A stretch of 64,000 nt of DNA. It comes from Polyangiaceae bacterium UTPRO1. GTDB lineage: Bacteria; Desulfobacterota; Binatia; UTPRO1. The position numbers and the translations under genes were made by a program. Positions 53,863 through 64,000 of the stretch are shown piece by piece (the first letter of the stretch is position 1; every line of letters begins with the position of its first letter). The notes beneath the pieces are model-generated. The model did no database searches. It was not told where the DNA came from and worked only from the letters and a program-made list of their open reading frames with translations. The stretch is from NCBI GenBank assembly GCA_002050235.1, contig MWST01000035.1, positions 131,693 to 195,692 of the forward strand, in the 5' to 3' direction.

Positions 53863-56634
53863 TCACCGCACCGCCTTGAGCTGCTCGGTCGTGCGCTCGA
53901 CGTAGTCGCTGAGGATGCGCGTCAAATTGAGGAACACGGTCGCCGCGATACGCGGATAGCGCCGCTGGAGCCGCTCGAGAAAGCGTTGGTCCACGGCCAG
54001 CAACTCGAGAGCCTCGACCGCAACGACGTCGGCGGTCCTTGGTTGCTGCCGAACTAGCCCCATCTCGCCGAAGACGTCGCCGCGCTGCAGCCGATGCAGA
54101 ACCCGTGGACGCCCGTCGGCATCGTCCACCACGACGTCGGCGCGACCATTGATGATCACGTACATCTCGTCGCCGACCTCTCCGCGCCGGATGGCGGCCT
54201 CTCCCGCCGGAACGTTGCACAACCGTCCGAGCAGCACCGCTATGCGCGCCTGTGTGCGGCGAAGTCCATGGAAGAGTCGCACCGTCTTGTGAGGGTCCTT
54301 ACCGAGCTTCACGAACAACAGGTCCCAAAGTGTAACGATCCGCGTCTGGGCGAGCAACGCGGGGAGGAGCATGACATTGGTCACCAGGGCCGCGAGCATG
54401 GTCGCAGCCGACAGGACACCGAAGTCGCGGATCGGAACGAAGTCCGAGAGCCGCATCACGAGGAATCCGAGCGTCAGCGCTACCGACGTGTACACGATCG
54501 GACGGCCGACCGTGCTAAGCGCCGCCGAGAGCGATCGACGCTCGTCGTAGCTCACGTGCAGCTCGCGATTGAAACGCACCATGTAGTGAATCGTGTTGTC
54601 GACGGCGATCCCGAGCGCGATCGCCGCAATGACGCTGGTGCCGATGTTCAGCATGATGTTCGACCATCCGAGGATGCCGAAGAAGAACATCACCGGAACG
54701 ATGTTCGGCAACATCGCGATGAGGCCGATCTTCACCGACAGAAACAGCAGCGACATGACTACGAAGATCACAGCGAGCGCCATGCTCACGCTCTTCACCT
54801 GTCCCCAGACCACGTCGTCCGTGGTGCCGCTCAGGAGGATGACGCTGCCCGTCGGCTCGGCGGGCATTCCCGGATGCTGCTCGGCCCATTCGCGGATATG
54901 ACGGACCACGTCGGCGATCTCCGAGGACGTCTCGAAGCGCGTGCGGACGAGGACGTTCGCCTGACCGAAGTCGGGCGTGACGACCGAGCGGAACGTCTCC
55001 GGATTCTGACGGACGAGGGTCAGCACCTCGCCGAGGCGGCTCGGGTCGTCCCAGAAGCTCTTGACGTCGCCGGGTTCGACCTTGCGCCCCTGCTCGTCGA
55101 CGACGATGTCGGCGCCGGCGCGCAGACCCGCGTCGAGAAGATCGAGATAGTCGGTGAATGCCACTGTCCTGCTGACACCGGGAAGGCTTTCCAGGTAGCG
55201 CTGCAGCTCCCGCAGCTCGCGCAACGCTCGCATCTCGAGCATCGATTGCGGCAGCCCGGTGCCGACGACGACATAGAACGGCAGTGCGCCGGCCACCCGC
55301 GCACTGATCGCGGTATGGGCGAAGCGGATCGGCGAGTCGGCCGGGAAATATGCCAAGAAATTCGTGTCCGCCCGGATGCGCGGCAGCGCCACGACCGAGA
55401 GCGCCACCAGCCCGCCGGCGACGACGAAGATGACGCGCCGGTGCCGAATGTCGATCTGTGCCAACCGGGACAGGGCACGACCGAGGCCATCGGTCGCCCC
55501 TGCGGCCGTCGTCCACCGGTAGTGACGCTCCGGCAGCACCATGATGAGCGCCGGCACCAGCGCCATCGCCAGCAAGAAGAGAAACGTGATGCCGATCACC
55601 GCGTAGAGCCCGAGGGCACGCACGGCCGGAATAGAGTTGAGGAGCAAGGCGGAAAAGCCGATCAGCGTCGCCAGCCCAGAGATGAAGACCGGTAGTCCAG
55701 CTTGCCGGAGTGCCCTGTACACGGGATGCTCCGAGCTCGTCGGCGCCTCCAGCTCCAGGTAGTAGCGCGCGACGACATGGGTGGCGTACGAGCTGCCGAT
55801 CACGATCAGGAGCGAGGGCAGCACCAGCGTTCCGAGCGAGATCGGCTCGCCGATCCATCCCATCAGGCCCATCGTCCAGATGACGCCGGCGAGGACGCAG
55901 AGGAGCGGCAGGACGACACCTCGCCGCGTCCGGAACGAGACGAACAACACCGCGATCATTAGTGCGAGGCTCACTGGAGTGAGCACGGCGAGATCGCGGC
56001 GCATGAGCGCGAGCCCCTTCACCTTCAAGTGCGATAACCCGGTCATGTAGAAGCGCTCCGGGCTCTCATCGTCCTGCACGTCGACGAGGATCTGTTCGAG
56101 CTCGCGATCGATCCGTTGTGCCGCGCCTTCGGCACGCGGTCCGCTGTCGAAGAACACGTTGATCGCTGCGCCGTGACTGTCCGGAGAGATCAAGTTGCCG
56201 GCGAAGAGCGGATTGTCCTTGATGCGCGCGCGCAGCCGGTCGCGGGCGTCCTGCGTCGTCGGGATCTCGGGAATGAGCAGCGGCGGATCGAGCACGTCGG
56301 TTATCGGGTCGCGGACATTGACTAGACTGATGACCCGCGCGACGCCGTCGATCGCGGCCGCCCGCGTGGTCACGCTGCGGATCTTCTCGAGGGTCGACGC
56401 CGACAACACGTCCGGCGCCAGCACACCGATGATGTCGATCTCGTCGCTGCCGAAGCGTTCGACGACCTGGGAGTAGAGCGCCTGTCCCGGATCGTTACGG
56501 GGCAACAGAGTTTCGACCGAGCTGTCGACGCGCAGATGCCGTACTCCCGATCCGAGCAGCACGGTCACGATCGCCGCCACCGCCAGCACGAGCCATGGAT
56601 GACGAACGATGGCCCGATAGACCGTGTCGGTCAT
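53863..56634 (-). CDS. MMPL/RND-family transporter with C-terminal cyclic-nucleotide-binding domain
   Basis: A 923-residue inner-membrane protein. Each half has one leading membrane helix, a large periplasmic loop and a block of five further helices, the HAE3/MMPL layout linked to export of hopanoids and other lipids. Second-half signatures include [19 protein letters not shown]. From about residue 795 the protein continues into a CNMP-binding domain: [19 protein letters not shown] and the phosphate-binding cassette [18 protein letters not shown] with the key glutamate and arginine. Such a fusion suggests export gated by cAMP or a related ligand. The ATG at 56634 is 67 bp from the divergent crotonase start. 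Confidence 0.9.
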   Translation of the reverse strand: MTDTVYRAIVRHPWLVLAVAAIVTVLLGSGVRHLRVDSSVETLLPRNDPGQALYSQVVERFGSDEIDIIGVLAPDVLSASTLEKIRSVTTRAAAIDGVARVISLVNVRDPITDVLDPPLLIPEIPTTQDARDRLRARIKDNPLFAGNLISPDSHGAAINVFFDSGPRAEGAAQRIDRELEQILVDVQDDESPERFYMTGLSHLKVKGLALMRRDLAVLTPVSLALMIAVLFVSFRTRRGVVLPLLCVLAGVIWTMGLMGWIGEPISLGTLVLPSLLIVIGSSYATHVVARYYLELEAPTSSEHPVYRALRQAGLPVFISGLATLIGFSALLLNSIPAVRALGLYAVIGITFLFLLAMALVPALIMVLPERHYRWTTAAGATDGLGRALSRLAQIDIRHRRVIFVVAGGLVALSVVALPRIRADTNFLAYFPADSPIRFAHTAISARVAGALPFYVVVGTGLPQSMLEMRALRELRELQRYLESLPGVSRTVAFTDYLDLLDAGLRAGADIVVDEQGRKVEPGDVKSFWDDPSRLGEVLTLVRQNPETFRSVVTPDFGQANVLVRTRFETSSEIADVVRHIREWAEQHPGMPAEPTGSVILLSGTTDDVVWGQVKSVSMALAVIFVVMSLLFLSVKIGLIAMLPNIVPVMFFFGILGWSNIMLNIGTSVIAAIALGIAVDNTIHYMVRFNRELHVSYDERRSLSAALSTVGRPIVYTSVALTLGFLVMRLSDFVPIRDFGVLSAATMLAALVTNVMLLPALLAQTRIVTLWDLLFVKLGKDPHKTVRLFHGLRRTQARIAVLLGRLCNVPAGEAAIRRGEVGDEMYVIINGRADVVVDDADGRPRVLHRLQRGDVFGEMGLVRQQPRTADVVAVEALELLAVDQRFLERLQRRYPRIAATVFLNLTRILSDYVERTTEQLKAVR

Positions 56635-56701
56635 GGCGGGCGAGCTTTCGCCGGCGACCTCCAGGTTGTCAAGGTCGCGGACCGCCGCTAGAAGCACGGC
56701 C

Positions 56702-57463
56702 ATGCAGCTCACCGACGTCCTCTACGAGAAGCGCGACGGCACCGCGTGGATCACGATCAATCGACCCGAGCGCCGCAACGCCTTTCGCAGCGCGACCGTA
56801 CGCGATCTGATCGCCTGCGTGCGCGACGCATGGCACGACGACGGCGTCGGAGTCCTCGTGCTCACCGGCGCGGGCGACAAAGCGTTCTGCAGCGGTGGCG
56901 ATCAGAAGGAAGGCTACATCGCCCTCGACGAGGTCGCGGCGCTGCACAGCGCCATCCGGAACGTGACGAAGCCCGTAATAGCGATGGTGAACGGCTACGC
57001 GATCGGCGGCGGTCACGTGTTGCACGTCGTCTGCGACCTCTCGATCGCAGCCGATACCGCCATCTTCGGTCAGGCGGGCCCGCGCATCGGCAGCGTCGAT
57101 CCCGGCTTCGGCACCGCGTACCTGGCGCGCGTCGTCGGCGAAAAGAAGGCGCGTGAAATCTGGTATCTGTGCCGGCAGTACGACGCCGCCGAGGCGCTGG
57201 CTATGGGGCTCGTGAACAAGGTCGTTCCGGCGTCCGACCTGCGGAAGGAGGTCGAGGCCTGGTGCGCCGACCTCCTCGCCAAGAGTCCGACGGCGCTCCG
57301 CATCGCCAAGCAATCGTTCAACGCCGACACCGACCATATCCACGGCATCGGTGGGCTCGGATTCAGCGCCGTCGAGCTCTATTACCAGAGCGCCGAGGCC
57401 AAGGAGGGCAAGCAGGCCTTCGCCGAGAAGCGGCCTCCGAACTTCCGGAAGCACGCTACGTAG
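56702..57463 (+). CDS. MenB/BadI-type crotonase (naphthoate synthase or ring-cleaving hydrolase)
   Basis: A 253-residue enoyl-CoA hydratase superfamily member. [52 protein letters not shown] and [19 protein letters not shown] place it in the MenB/BadI group. GSVDPG and [12 protein letters not shown] are closer to BadI (2-ketocyclohexanecarboxyl-CoA hydrolase, anaerobic aromatic degradation), while WYLCRQYDA and FNADTD are closer to MenB (menaquinone). Neither pathway's other genes are in the window, so the choice is open. Confidence 0.85.
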   Translation: MQLTDVLYEKRDGTAWITINRPERRNAFRSATVRDLIACVRDAWHDDGVGVLVLTGAGDKAFCSGGDQKEGYIALDEVAALHSAIRNVTKPVIAMVNGYAIGGGHVLHVVCDLSIAADTAIFGQAGPRIGSVDPGFGTAYLARVVGEKKAREIWYLCRQYDAAEALAMGLVNKVVPASDLRKEVEAWCADLLAKSPTALRIAKQSFNADTDHIHGIGGLGFSAVELYYQSAEAKEGKQAFAEKRPPNFRKHAT

Positions 57464-57523
57464 CGAGCGGGCTCAGATTTCGTCACGGCCGGCACTGCCG
57501 CAGGTGCCCGGCACGACCGCGCT

Positions 57524-58456
<933 letters not shown>

Positions 58457-58654
58457 GACGGGATCCCCCTAATCGAGATGCGGATTGGCGAAGCGGTCTG
58501 ATAGGACGCCCCTTCATTTCCCTCCAGCCAAGACTGTCCGGTCATCACCCTACGTCGGCAAGAAAAATGGCGTACCGGCGCTTGGCAGATTCCGGCTGCT
58601 GGTGCTAGCGTCCGCGGCGCGTAAGATCCCAGCGCCGGCTTCGCCCATCCGCGG
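58457..58654. promoter_or_regulatory. Divergent promoter region of the NtrC-like and NarL-type regulator genes
   Basis: These 198 bp lie between the NtrC-like gene on the minus strand and the response regulator gene on the plus strand, so they must hold both promoters. I cannot mark -35/-10 boxes with confidence. Confidence 0.35.
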
Positions 58655-59311
58655 ATGACCCACGAGCGAACCAAAGTGCTCCTTGCCGACGATCACACGA
58701 TCGTGCGCGAGGGCATCCTCTCCCTCCTCCAGGCTCATCAGGGCATCGCCGTCGTCGGCACGGCCGAGAACGGGCAGGAGACGATCGAGAAAGCGCGCCG
58801 CACGTTTCCCGACATCGTCGTCATGGACATCGCGATGCCGCTCCTGAACGGTATCGAGGCGAGCCGCCGGCTGCGTCGCGTCCTGCCCCAGACCAAGGTC
58901 ATCATCCTGACGATGTACGCCGACGAGGAGTACGTGTTGCGGGCCTTGCAGGCAGGGGTACGCGGGTATCTGATCAAGCGATCGGCAGCGGCCGAGCTGC
59001 TGCAAGCGATCCAGAAGGTCGAGCGCGGAGACTACTATCTGAGCTCCGAGATCTCGCACGTCGTAATCGAGCGCTTCCTCGCTTCACCCCAGCCCACCGA
59101 AGAGAAGACCACCCTCACCGAGCGCGAGCGCCAGATCCTCCAACTCGTCGCGGAGGGGCACACCAATCGCCAGATCGCGGTCGCTCTCGGCATCACGCCG
59201 AAAACCGTAGATACTCACCGTACGCGGATGATGACCAAGCTCGATATCCACGACACGCCTGGTCTCGTGCGCTACGCGATCCGCAAAGGCATCGTCACCG
59301 CCGACGATTGA
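58655..59311 (+). CDS. NarL/LuxR-family response regulator
   Basis: A 218-residue two-domain regulator. The receiver has the acidic pair ADDH, the phospho-acceptor Asp58 in VVMDIAMP and the conserved lysine in YLIKRS. The C-terminal LuxR helix-turn-helix is LTERERQILQLVAEGHTNRQIA, then TPKTVDTHRTRMMTKL. No kinase is adjacent; the orphan kinase at 14.3-16.1 kb is not a typical partner (NarL-type regulators usually pair with HisKA_3 kinases). It is divergent from the NtrC-like gene. Confidence 0.93.
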   Translation: MTHERTKVLLADDHTIVREGILSLLQAHQGIAVVGTAENGQETIEKARRTFPDIVVMDIAMPLLNGIEASRRLRRVLPQTKVIILTMYADEEYVLRALQAGVRGYLIKRSAAAELLQAIQKVERGDYYLSSEISHVVIERFLASPQPTEEKTTLTERERQILQLVAEGHTNRQIAVALGITPKTVDTHRTRMMTKLDIHDTPGLVRYAIRKGIVTADD

Positions 59312-60328
59312 CTACGCGCGCTTCTCGGTCGGGGGCGGCGCTCCCTTGGTGACGTCCACCGGAATGCCGTGCTTCTCCTTCACGGCAGCGAGAAAGCGGC
59401 CGAAGTCGATACGCTGGTCGACGCCCGCCTTCCTGGCCTCAGCTCGGGCGTAGCGCTCGAAATCGCGAATCCGCCCGTACACATCGGCATGCACCTCGAC
59501 GAAAATACGCGTCCCCCGCGCCCCGAACTTCACCGGCTGGTACAAGAGCTCGCCGGGGGTGCCGGGCGCCACGCTCGGATACAGAATCTCCAGATCTTCA
59601 GGATAGAGGCGGATGCATCCGTGCGTCGTCAGCCGACCGATGGACCAAGGGTCGTTGGTGCCGTGGATAGCGTAGAGCCCGTGCGACAGCCGCAAGCGAT
59701 ACGCACCCATCGGGTTGTCGGGACCCGGCGGCACGACCCGTCGAGGATTGTCCATGGTGCGGAGGATGTCGTCGGGAACGATCCAGGTGGGGTTCGCGTC
59801 CTTGGAGCGGATCGTGAAGGGTCCGATCGGACTCGGAGCCTCCTCGGTCCCGATACCTACGGCCCACGTTCGCAGCGGCACGAGCTCGCCGGGGCGCGCC
59901 GTCGTCGGGAAGACGTACATCCGCATCTCGGGTATGTTGACGACGAGGCCGCGATATTTCGAGCGCGGCAGGATCCAGCGCGACGGTACGACGACTTCGG
60001 CGCCAGCGGGCGGGATCCACTCGTCGACCGTAGGATTCGCATCGCGGAGCTCGTGAAATCCGAGGCCCGCCTCGCGGGCGACGTCGAGGAGCGTCTCGCC
60101 CGGTTTCACGCGATGGTACTGCAGGCGCCCGACGATCCCGGGGAGCTCGTCGGGCTCCGGTACACGCGCCAACGCGGCGGTGATCTTCTCGGGCTCGGCC
60201 GCCGGATGCCGCCGCCGGCCGAGCCAGATCGGCCCGCACGCCGAAACTCCCGCGAGCACGAACGTCACCGCGAGCGCAACCAGACGCCGCAACACCGGCC
60301 GTTCCGTCTCAGAGCCAGCTCGCTGCAT
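59312..60328 (-). CDS. L,D-transpeptidase lipoprotein with LysM domain (YkuD family)
   Basis: A 338-residue envelope enzyme. The signal ends LAGVSAC, a lipobox. A LysM-like module (YHRVKPGETLLDVAREAGLG) binds peptidoglycan. The YkuD domain has HGTNDPWSIGRLTTHGCIRL with the catalytic cysteine in HGC and the histidine upstream. It forms 3-3 cross-links in murein or links proteins to it. The ATG at 60328 places the signal peptide correctly; longer frames upstream lack sense. It overlaps the upstream small gene by 20 bp. Confidence 0.93.
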   Translation of the reverse strand: MQRAGSETERPVLRRLVALAVTFVLAGVSACGPIWLGRRRHPAAEPEKITAALARVPEPDELPGIVGRLQYHRVKPGETLLDVAREAGLGFHELRDANPTVDEWIPPAGAEVVVPSRWILPRSKYRGLVVNIPEMRMYVFPTTARPGELVPLRTWAVGIGTEEAPSPIGPFTIRSKDANPTWIVPDDILRTMDNPRRVVPPGPDNPMGAYRLRLSHGLYAIHGTNDPWSIGRLTTHGCIRLYPEDLEILYPSVAPGTPGELLYQPVKFGARGTRIFVEVHADVYGRIRDFERYARAEARKAGVDQRIDFGRFLAAVKEKHGIPVDVTKGAPPPTEKRA

Positions 60329-60521
60329 ACTCCACCAACCCCTCCAGCTGGCGGACCTTCGCACCCCACGCCGGTCGATCGGCCGGCAGCGCCGTATCGT
60401 AGGCGAGGCGCGTTCTCGCCAGACATGCTTCCATGATGTCGAGACAGCGCGCGGTGAGCACCCGGCCGCGGTGTCGCGTCCGAGCACGCACGATCTCCTG
60501 GAAGTCGATGATTTCCGCCAT
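60309..60521 (-). CDS. Small hypothetical protein upstream of the L,D-transpeptidase
   Basis: A 70-residue soluble protein, MAEIIDFQEIVRARTRHRGR at the start and LEGLVEYAASWL at the end, predicted mostly helical. It overlaps the transpeptidase gene by 20 bp, as coupled genes do, and its composition looks like a real protein rather than a shadow. There is no obvious ribosome-binding site. I do not recognise the family. Confidence 0.5.
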   Translation of the reverse strand: MAEIIDFQEIVRARTRHRGRVLTARCLDIMEACLARTRLAYDTALPADRPAWGAKVRQLEGLVEYAASWL

Positions 60522-60596
60522 CGCGCGCGATCATGGCGCGACGGGTCGCACGCGGCAAGCTCGTTTGACGCCCCGTCGCCGTTGCTCTAAGCGGCC

Positions 60597-61370
60597 ATGA
60601 TGCGCACGCACCGCTCGGCGAGCGCAGCCGACACCGCCGCACCGCTGCGCGCCGTGTCGTTCGACGCCGCCGGCACGCTCTTCCATCCCGTGCGCCCGGT
60701 CGGTGAGCTCTACGCCATGATCGCCGCACGCCACGGCATCGCCGCGAATCCCGCCGTCCTCCATGACCGGTTTCGCGCCGCCTTTCGTGCCGCACCGCCG
60801 CTTGCCTTCCCTCCGCTTCCGCAGTCCGAGCTCAGACGACGCGAGAAGGCTTGGTGGCGCGCCGTGGTAGGCGAAGTCTTCTCCGACATTGCAGTGGCCG
60901 ACTTCGACGCCTACTTCGACTCGCTCTTCTCCTTCTTCGGCAGCGCCGCAGCCTGGTACGCCGATCCCGACGCCGCCCCCCTCATGGCGCGACTGCGGGC
61001 CGCCGGGCTGCACATCCTCGTGGTCTCGAACTTCGACTCCCGCGTCCGCGGCGTGCTCGCGCACCTCGGGCTCGCCGGAGCCATCGACGCGATCACCATC
61101 TCGAGCGAAGCCGGCGCTGCCAAGCCGGACCCGCGCATCTTCGCACACGCACTCGCCGGCGCTCGGCTGCACCCCGACGAGGTGTTGCACGTCGGCGACA
61201 CCGTCGCCGAGGATCTGTTGGGAGCGCGCGCTGCCGGTCTCGAGGTCGTACTGGTGGGCGGTCCGGAGCTCACCGCCGCAGCACCCGACGCGGCGTGCGT
61301 ACCGCGGCTCGCGGAGATCGCCGCCTTCGTCGCGCGGCGTCTGCCCGGCGGGTTGATCGCAGCCCGATAG
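60597..61370 (+). CDS. HAD-superfamily hydrolase (HDHD3-like)
   Basis: A 257-residue HAD-IA hydrolase. The nucleophile motif is SFDAAGTLF, with the first aspartate kept and the second position alanine rather than the acid/base aspartate of phosphatases. ILVVSNFDSR, SEAGAAKPDPRIF (with the lysine) and VLHVGDTVAEDLLGARAAG (acidic motif IV) are intact. HDHD3-like proteins share the altered motif I. Dehalogenase-like chemistry is possible, but the substrate is unknown. Confidence 0.88.
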   Translation: MMRTHRSASAADTAAPLRAVSFDAAGTLFHPVRPVGELYAMIAARHGIAANPAVLHDRFRAAFRAAPPLAFPPLPQSELRRREKAWWRAVVGEVFSDIAVADFDAYFDSLFSFFGSAAAWYADPDAAPLMARLRAAGLHILVVSNFDSRVRGVLAHLGLAGAIDAITISSEAGAAKPDPRIFAHALAGARLHPDEVLHVGDTVAEDLLGARAAGLEVVLVGGPELTAAAPDAACVPRLAEIAAFVARRLPGGLIAAR

Positions 61371-61374
61371 GCGC

Positions 61375-62334
61375 CTACCAGAGCAGCGTCTCGCCGAGCG
61401 GCGGCGTCCAGAGCCGCTCCGGCGCAATGCCGCGCCGGGCGCCTTCGGCGTGGAAACGGCGTGGGGCTTCGTCGAGCGGCTCGTCGGTAAGGTCGAACGT
61501 CCCGTAGTGGATACCCAGAATACGCTCGGCACCGACCTCGAGACCGGCTTGCACCGCCTCCTCGGGATCGAGGTGCACCGGTCGCATCATGCGCGGCGGG
61601 TCGTACCCGCCGATAGGCATGGCAGCGAGACCGAACGGCCCGAGCTGCGCGCCGATCTCGCGAAAGCCGGGGAAATATCCCGAGTCGCCGGCGAAATAGA
61701 ATCGGCGCGTCGGACCGGTCACCACCCATCCCGACCAGAGACTCGCGCAGTCGTCGGTAAGCCGACGTCCGCTCCAGTGCTGCGCCGGCACGCAATGGAT
61801 CTCGAGCCCGGCCACCTCGCGCCGCTCCCACCAGTCGAGCTCCTCGACGGGACCGATCCGGGCCGCACGGAGCCAGCCGGCATCGCCTAGCGGCACGAAG
61901 ACGCGCGTGCCCGTCGCCACGAGCCAGCGCAGGGTCGGAAGATCGAGGTGATCGTAATGGTTGTGCGAGACCAGCACGAAGTCGATCGGCGGCAGCGCTT
62001 CGAGCGTGAGCGCCGGCGGCGCAAAACGCTTCGGCCCCACGAAAGACACCGGAAACGGCGTCTCGGACCAGATCGGATCGGTCAGGAAAGTCCGGTGATC
62101 CATCTGGACGAGCACGGTCGAATGACCGATCCAGGTGACCGTCGGATCGCTGTGGCGCGCGTTCTCGCGCAGAAACGCGCCGTCGTTCCACACCCGTGGC
62201 GGCGCTCCGGGGCGATTGCGAAAGAACCCCGCGAGGCGGCGCGCCAGGAACGGCACCAGGACGTCGAGTCCGCCGCGATCGATGCGGGCGAGGTTCCGAA
62301 ACCGCCGTTTGCCGTGATGCGCCGGTCGCTCCAT
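61375..62334 (-). CDS. Metallo-beta-lactamase-fold hydrolase (NAPE-PLD/UlaG-like)
   Basis: A 319-residue MBL-fold enzyme. The metal motif is VSHNHYDHLDL, with VPAQHWSGR, FAGDSGYFPGF and GIHYGTFDLTDEP supplying the remaining ligands. WIGHSTVLVQMDHRTFLTDP is typical of the NAPE-PLD/RomA group, which includes phospholipase D-like enzymes acting on N-acyl ethanolamine lipids. The ATG at 62334 gives normal length. It converges on the HAD gene with a 4-bp gap. Confidence 0.9.
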   Translation of the reverse strand: MERPAHHGKRRFRNLARIDRGGLDVLVPFLARRLAGFFRNRPGAPPRVWNDGAFLRENARHSDPTVTWIGHSTVLVQMDHRTFLTDPIWSETPFPVSFVGPKRFAPPALTLEALPPIDFVLVSHNHYDHLDLPTLRWLVATGTRVFVPLGDAGWLRAARIGPVEELDWWERREVAGLEIHCVPAQHWSGRRLTDDCASLWSGWVVTGPTRRFYFAGDSGYFPGFREIGAQLGPFGLAAMPIGGYDPPRMMRPVHLDPEEAVQAGLEVGAERILGIHYGTFDLTDEPLDEAPRRFHAEGARRGIAPERLWTPPLGETLLW

Positions 62335-62464
62335 CCCGCTCCTCTCCCTTCGGGAGTTACCAAAGGAGCACTGCCCTGGCTACCAGGACTCCGCGCCGGC
62401 GCCGGGAAGACGCCGCCATTGCCCCACCTCGGCGCCCCGGGCACCTGGCGGCGAAAAATGCGCG

Positions 62465-62743
62465 CTAGTTGCTGCCGCTCAGCTCTTCGCGGCGAGCACG
62501 ACGCTCGAGCATCTCGTCGAGCGCGTCGATCGAAATCGTCGGCGCCATCACGAACTCGGAAGGAAAGGAGCGGTACGGAAGGACGACGTCGATCTCGCCG
62601 GGACGATACAGAGCCGGCATGTGGCGCCGGGCAAGAGCGATATCCCAGAAATAATATGGCGGCGGGATCTCGCCGTCGTAGGCGCGCGCCAGCTCCTTAT
62701 CGAGGTCGCGGGGAATGTGCCGCCCGAGACTGGACATCATCAT
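62465..62743 (-). CDS. Hypothetical 92-residue protein
   Basis: A small soluble protein (MMMSSLGRHIPRDLDKELAR...). It has an AGGAGG 7 bp upstream of the first of three consecutive ATGs, which supports translation. PYYFWDIALARRHMPALYRPGEIDVVLPYR suggests an ordered domain, but I do not recognise the family. Confidence 0.65.
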   Translation of the reverse strand: MMMSSLGRHIPRDLDKELARAYDGEIPPPYYFWDIALARRHMPALYRPGEIDVVLPYRSFPSEFVMAPTISIDALDEMLERRARREELSGSN

Positions 62744-62935
62744 GGCTATGCCTCCTGCTCCTCGGCATTAGGCGCGTGCTGGTTACATCGTCGCAATCGC
62801 TTCCAATCCTCACACCCACGGGAAAAAATCCCTAGTTGCTCGCTCATCGTCGCCACGGGTCGCGTGGACGGCGCCGAGATCGCGTGCTAGGCCTCGGCGC
62901 GACTCGTGCCCGCCACTGCCCCGCCGCGCCATCGC

Positions 62936-64000
62936 ATGTCCGTCGCGGCAGGTGTCGCAGCCCTCGCCGTGATCGTTGCACTGGCCTTTTTCGCGGACCT
63001 CGGGCGGCCCGCTTTCTGGGATCCGGGAGAGAGCCGGTACGCCGAGACGACCCGCGAGATGACCGAGAGCGGCAACTGGATGACACCGACGCTCGCGTTC
63101 GCTCGCTACTACGACAAGCCGGCGCCGTTCTTCTGGATGCTCGCGGGCTCGTTCGCCGCTTTCGGGCGAACGGAATGGGCGGCGCGCCTGCCGTCCGCCA
63201 TCGCCGCCGTCGTGACGATCGTACTCGTGTTCGCCTTCGGCTGGTCGTACGCCGGCCTGCGCGCCGCGGTCGGCGCCGGCGTGGTGCTGGCGACGGCGGC
63301 ACAATTCGTCGCGCTCGGTCGATCGGTCCGGATGGACATGCTGTTGACCCTGCTGACGACCGCAGCCTTGATGCACGGCTTCGTGCTGCTCGGCGGGAGG
63401 CCGAGGCGGAGCTCGCCTTGGAGCGCAGCCGTGACCTGGCCGCTCTACGTGGCGATAGTGCTCGGCATCTTCGTCAAGGGGCCGATCGGACTCGTGCTGC
63501 CGGTCCTCGTACTCGGAGCATACGCCGCGGCGACGCGTCCTCTACTCTCGCTCTCGCGGCTCCGTCCGGGCGTCGTCTCGATCGCCGCGGTCATCGGTCT
63601 TGCCGCGTGGTACGCCGCGCAAGCCGTCTATGCACCCGACTACCTCTGGACATTCCTCTGGCAGCACAACCTCGGACGTTTCGTCGGACGGACGCTCGCA
63701 GGCCACTCCAACCCGATCTGGTTCTACGTCTGGACGCTGCCGCTGACGTTCCTGCCGTGGACCATGTTCCTGCCTGCGGCGATGCGGCGCACGATCCGGC
63801 GCGCCCGCCGTGGTGACCGGCTGGAGAGGTTCCTCCTCGCGTGGTGCGCGCTGCCCTTCGCCTTCTTCAGCCTCTCGCGCGCCAAGCTCGCAACCTACCT
63901 TCTCCCGATCTTTCCCGCGCTGGCGTTGATCGTCGCCATCTACCTCGATCGCGTGCTGCGGGCGCCGGCTCCGACCCGCGCCCGCGCCCTGGCGATCCCC
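62936..64000 (+). CDS. ArnT-like GT39/GT83 membrane glycosyltransferase (cut by window edge)
   Basis: At least 355 residues; the frame is still open at the window edge. It starts with a membrane helix, then FWDPGESRYAETTREMTESG, which matches the WDPDEARYAEIAREM signature of ArnT/PMT-family transferases, and a YYDKPAPFFWML stretch. About six further hydrophobic segments are visible. ArnT enzymes move a sugar from undecaprenyl phosphate to lipid A or proteins. The start could also be GTG at 62906. Neighbours do not indicate the sugar. Confidence 0.85.
   Translation, partial: MSVAAGVAALAVIVALAFFADLGRPAFWDPGESRYAETTREMTESGNWMTPTLAFARYYDKPAPFFWMLAGSFAAFGRTEWAARLPSAIAAVVTIVLVFAFGWSYAGLRAAVGAGVVLATAAQFVALGRSVRMDMLLTLLTTAALMHGFVLLGGRPRRSSPWSAAVTWPLYVAIVLGIFVKGPIGLVLPVLVLGAYAAATRPLLSLSRLRPGVVSIAAVIGLAAWYAAQAVYAPDYLWTFLWQHNLGRFVGRTLAGHSNPIWFYVWTLPLTFLPWTMFLPAAMRRTIRRARRGDRLERFLLAWCALPFAFFSLSRAKLATYLLPIFPALALIVAIYLDRVLRAPAPTRARALAIP

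Noticed and set aside
58590..58625. Sigma-54 promoter (TTGGCA...TGC) upstream of the response regulator
   Set aside because: The distance between the GG and GC elements is 12, not 10, and the adjacent NtrC-like protein lacks GAFTGA.

Overview
The window is dense (almost every base lies in or next to a gene), GC-rich (roughly two thirds G+C by eye) and Gram-negative in character. It carries an MlaFEDAC outer-membrane lipid transport operon, an ADP-heptose epimerase, a heptosyltransferase-like GT9 enzyme, an ArnT-like transferase, several lipoproteins and a class A penicillin-binding protein. A CarD regulator, a DUF1844 protein, a secreted Cys-rich protein and GTG/TTG starts with ATGA/GTGA stop-start overlaps suggest a high-GC deltaproteobacterium-like lineage (Myxococcota, Desulfobacterota or Binatota). 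That placement is inference; no rRNA or other phylogenetic marker is present.

Layout. 1-3.1 kb: a peroxide-stress locus (ahpF, ahpC, a nitrobindin-like beta-barrel gene, oxyR) in which 153 bp containing the ahpC promoter, operator and 5' end is duplicated around an IS91-type transposase remnant and the nitrobindin-like gene. 3.1-4.5 kb: a 75-bp tandem repeat and a patatin. 4.6-9.5 kb: pgl-gnd-glk, then a cyclase-FHA protein coupled to a PP2C phosphatase. 9.6-16.1 kb: hldD, a deoxyhypusine-synthase-like gene, a large secreted Cys-rich protein and a sensor kinase. 16.2-21.5 kb: a tetrapyrrole/siroheme operon (precorrin-2 dehydrogenase, ccsA/hemX-like, hemA, hemC, cobA-hemD fusion). 21.5-26.5 kb: mltD-like transglycosylase and a peptide ABC transporter lacking ATPases. 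26.6-30 kb: mlaFEDAC. 30-36.6 kb: TPR protein, mutM, rsmA, tsaD, TPR lipoprotein, mrcB. 36.6-40.6 kb: DegP-type protease, DUF1844 protein, HtpX, GT9. 40.8-46.1 kb: cysK, ispD, carD, pyrD, rimI, a degenerate D-Ala-D-Ala carboxypeptidase homologue and a small exported protein. 46.3-50.5 kb: orphan groEL, Lpp-like lipoprotein, two zinc dehydrogenases. 50.6-53.6 kb: coaD, rsmD, cofC-like, ygfZ. 53.9-60.5 kb: an RND/MMPL transporter fused to a cyclic-nucleotide-binding domain, a MenB/BadI-type crotonase, a GAFTGA-less NtrC-like protein, a NarL-type response regulator and an L,D-transpeptidase. 60.6-64 kb: HAD hydrolase, MBL-fold hydrolase, a small unknown and the start of an ArnT-like membrane transferase.

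How the genes work together. Most of the window is housekeeping: envelope building and maintenance (Mla, PBP1, MltD, L,D-transpeptidase, HtrA, HtpX), the oxidative pentose phosphate route after zwf, heme/siroheme synthesis, and ribosome/tRNA modification. The most unusual pieces are the rearranged OxyR regulon at the left edge, the CNMP-RND fusion transporter, and three proteins that keep a fold but have lost catalytic or signature motifs (carboxypeptidase, AAA+ activator, deoxyhypusine synthase). No tRNA, rRNA, CRISPR array, intact insertion sequence or prophage was seen.
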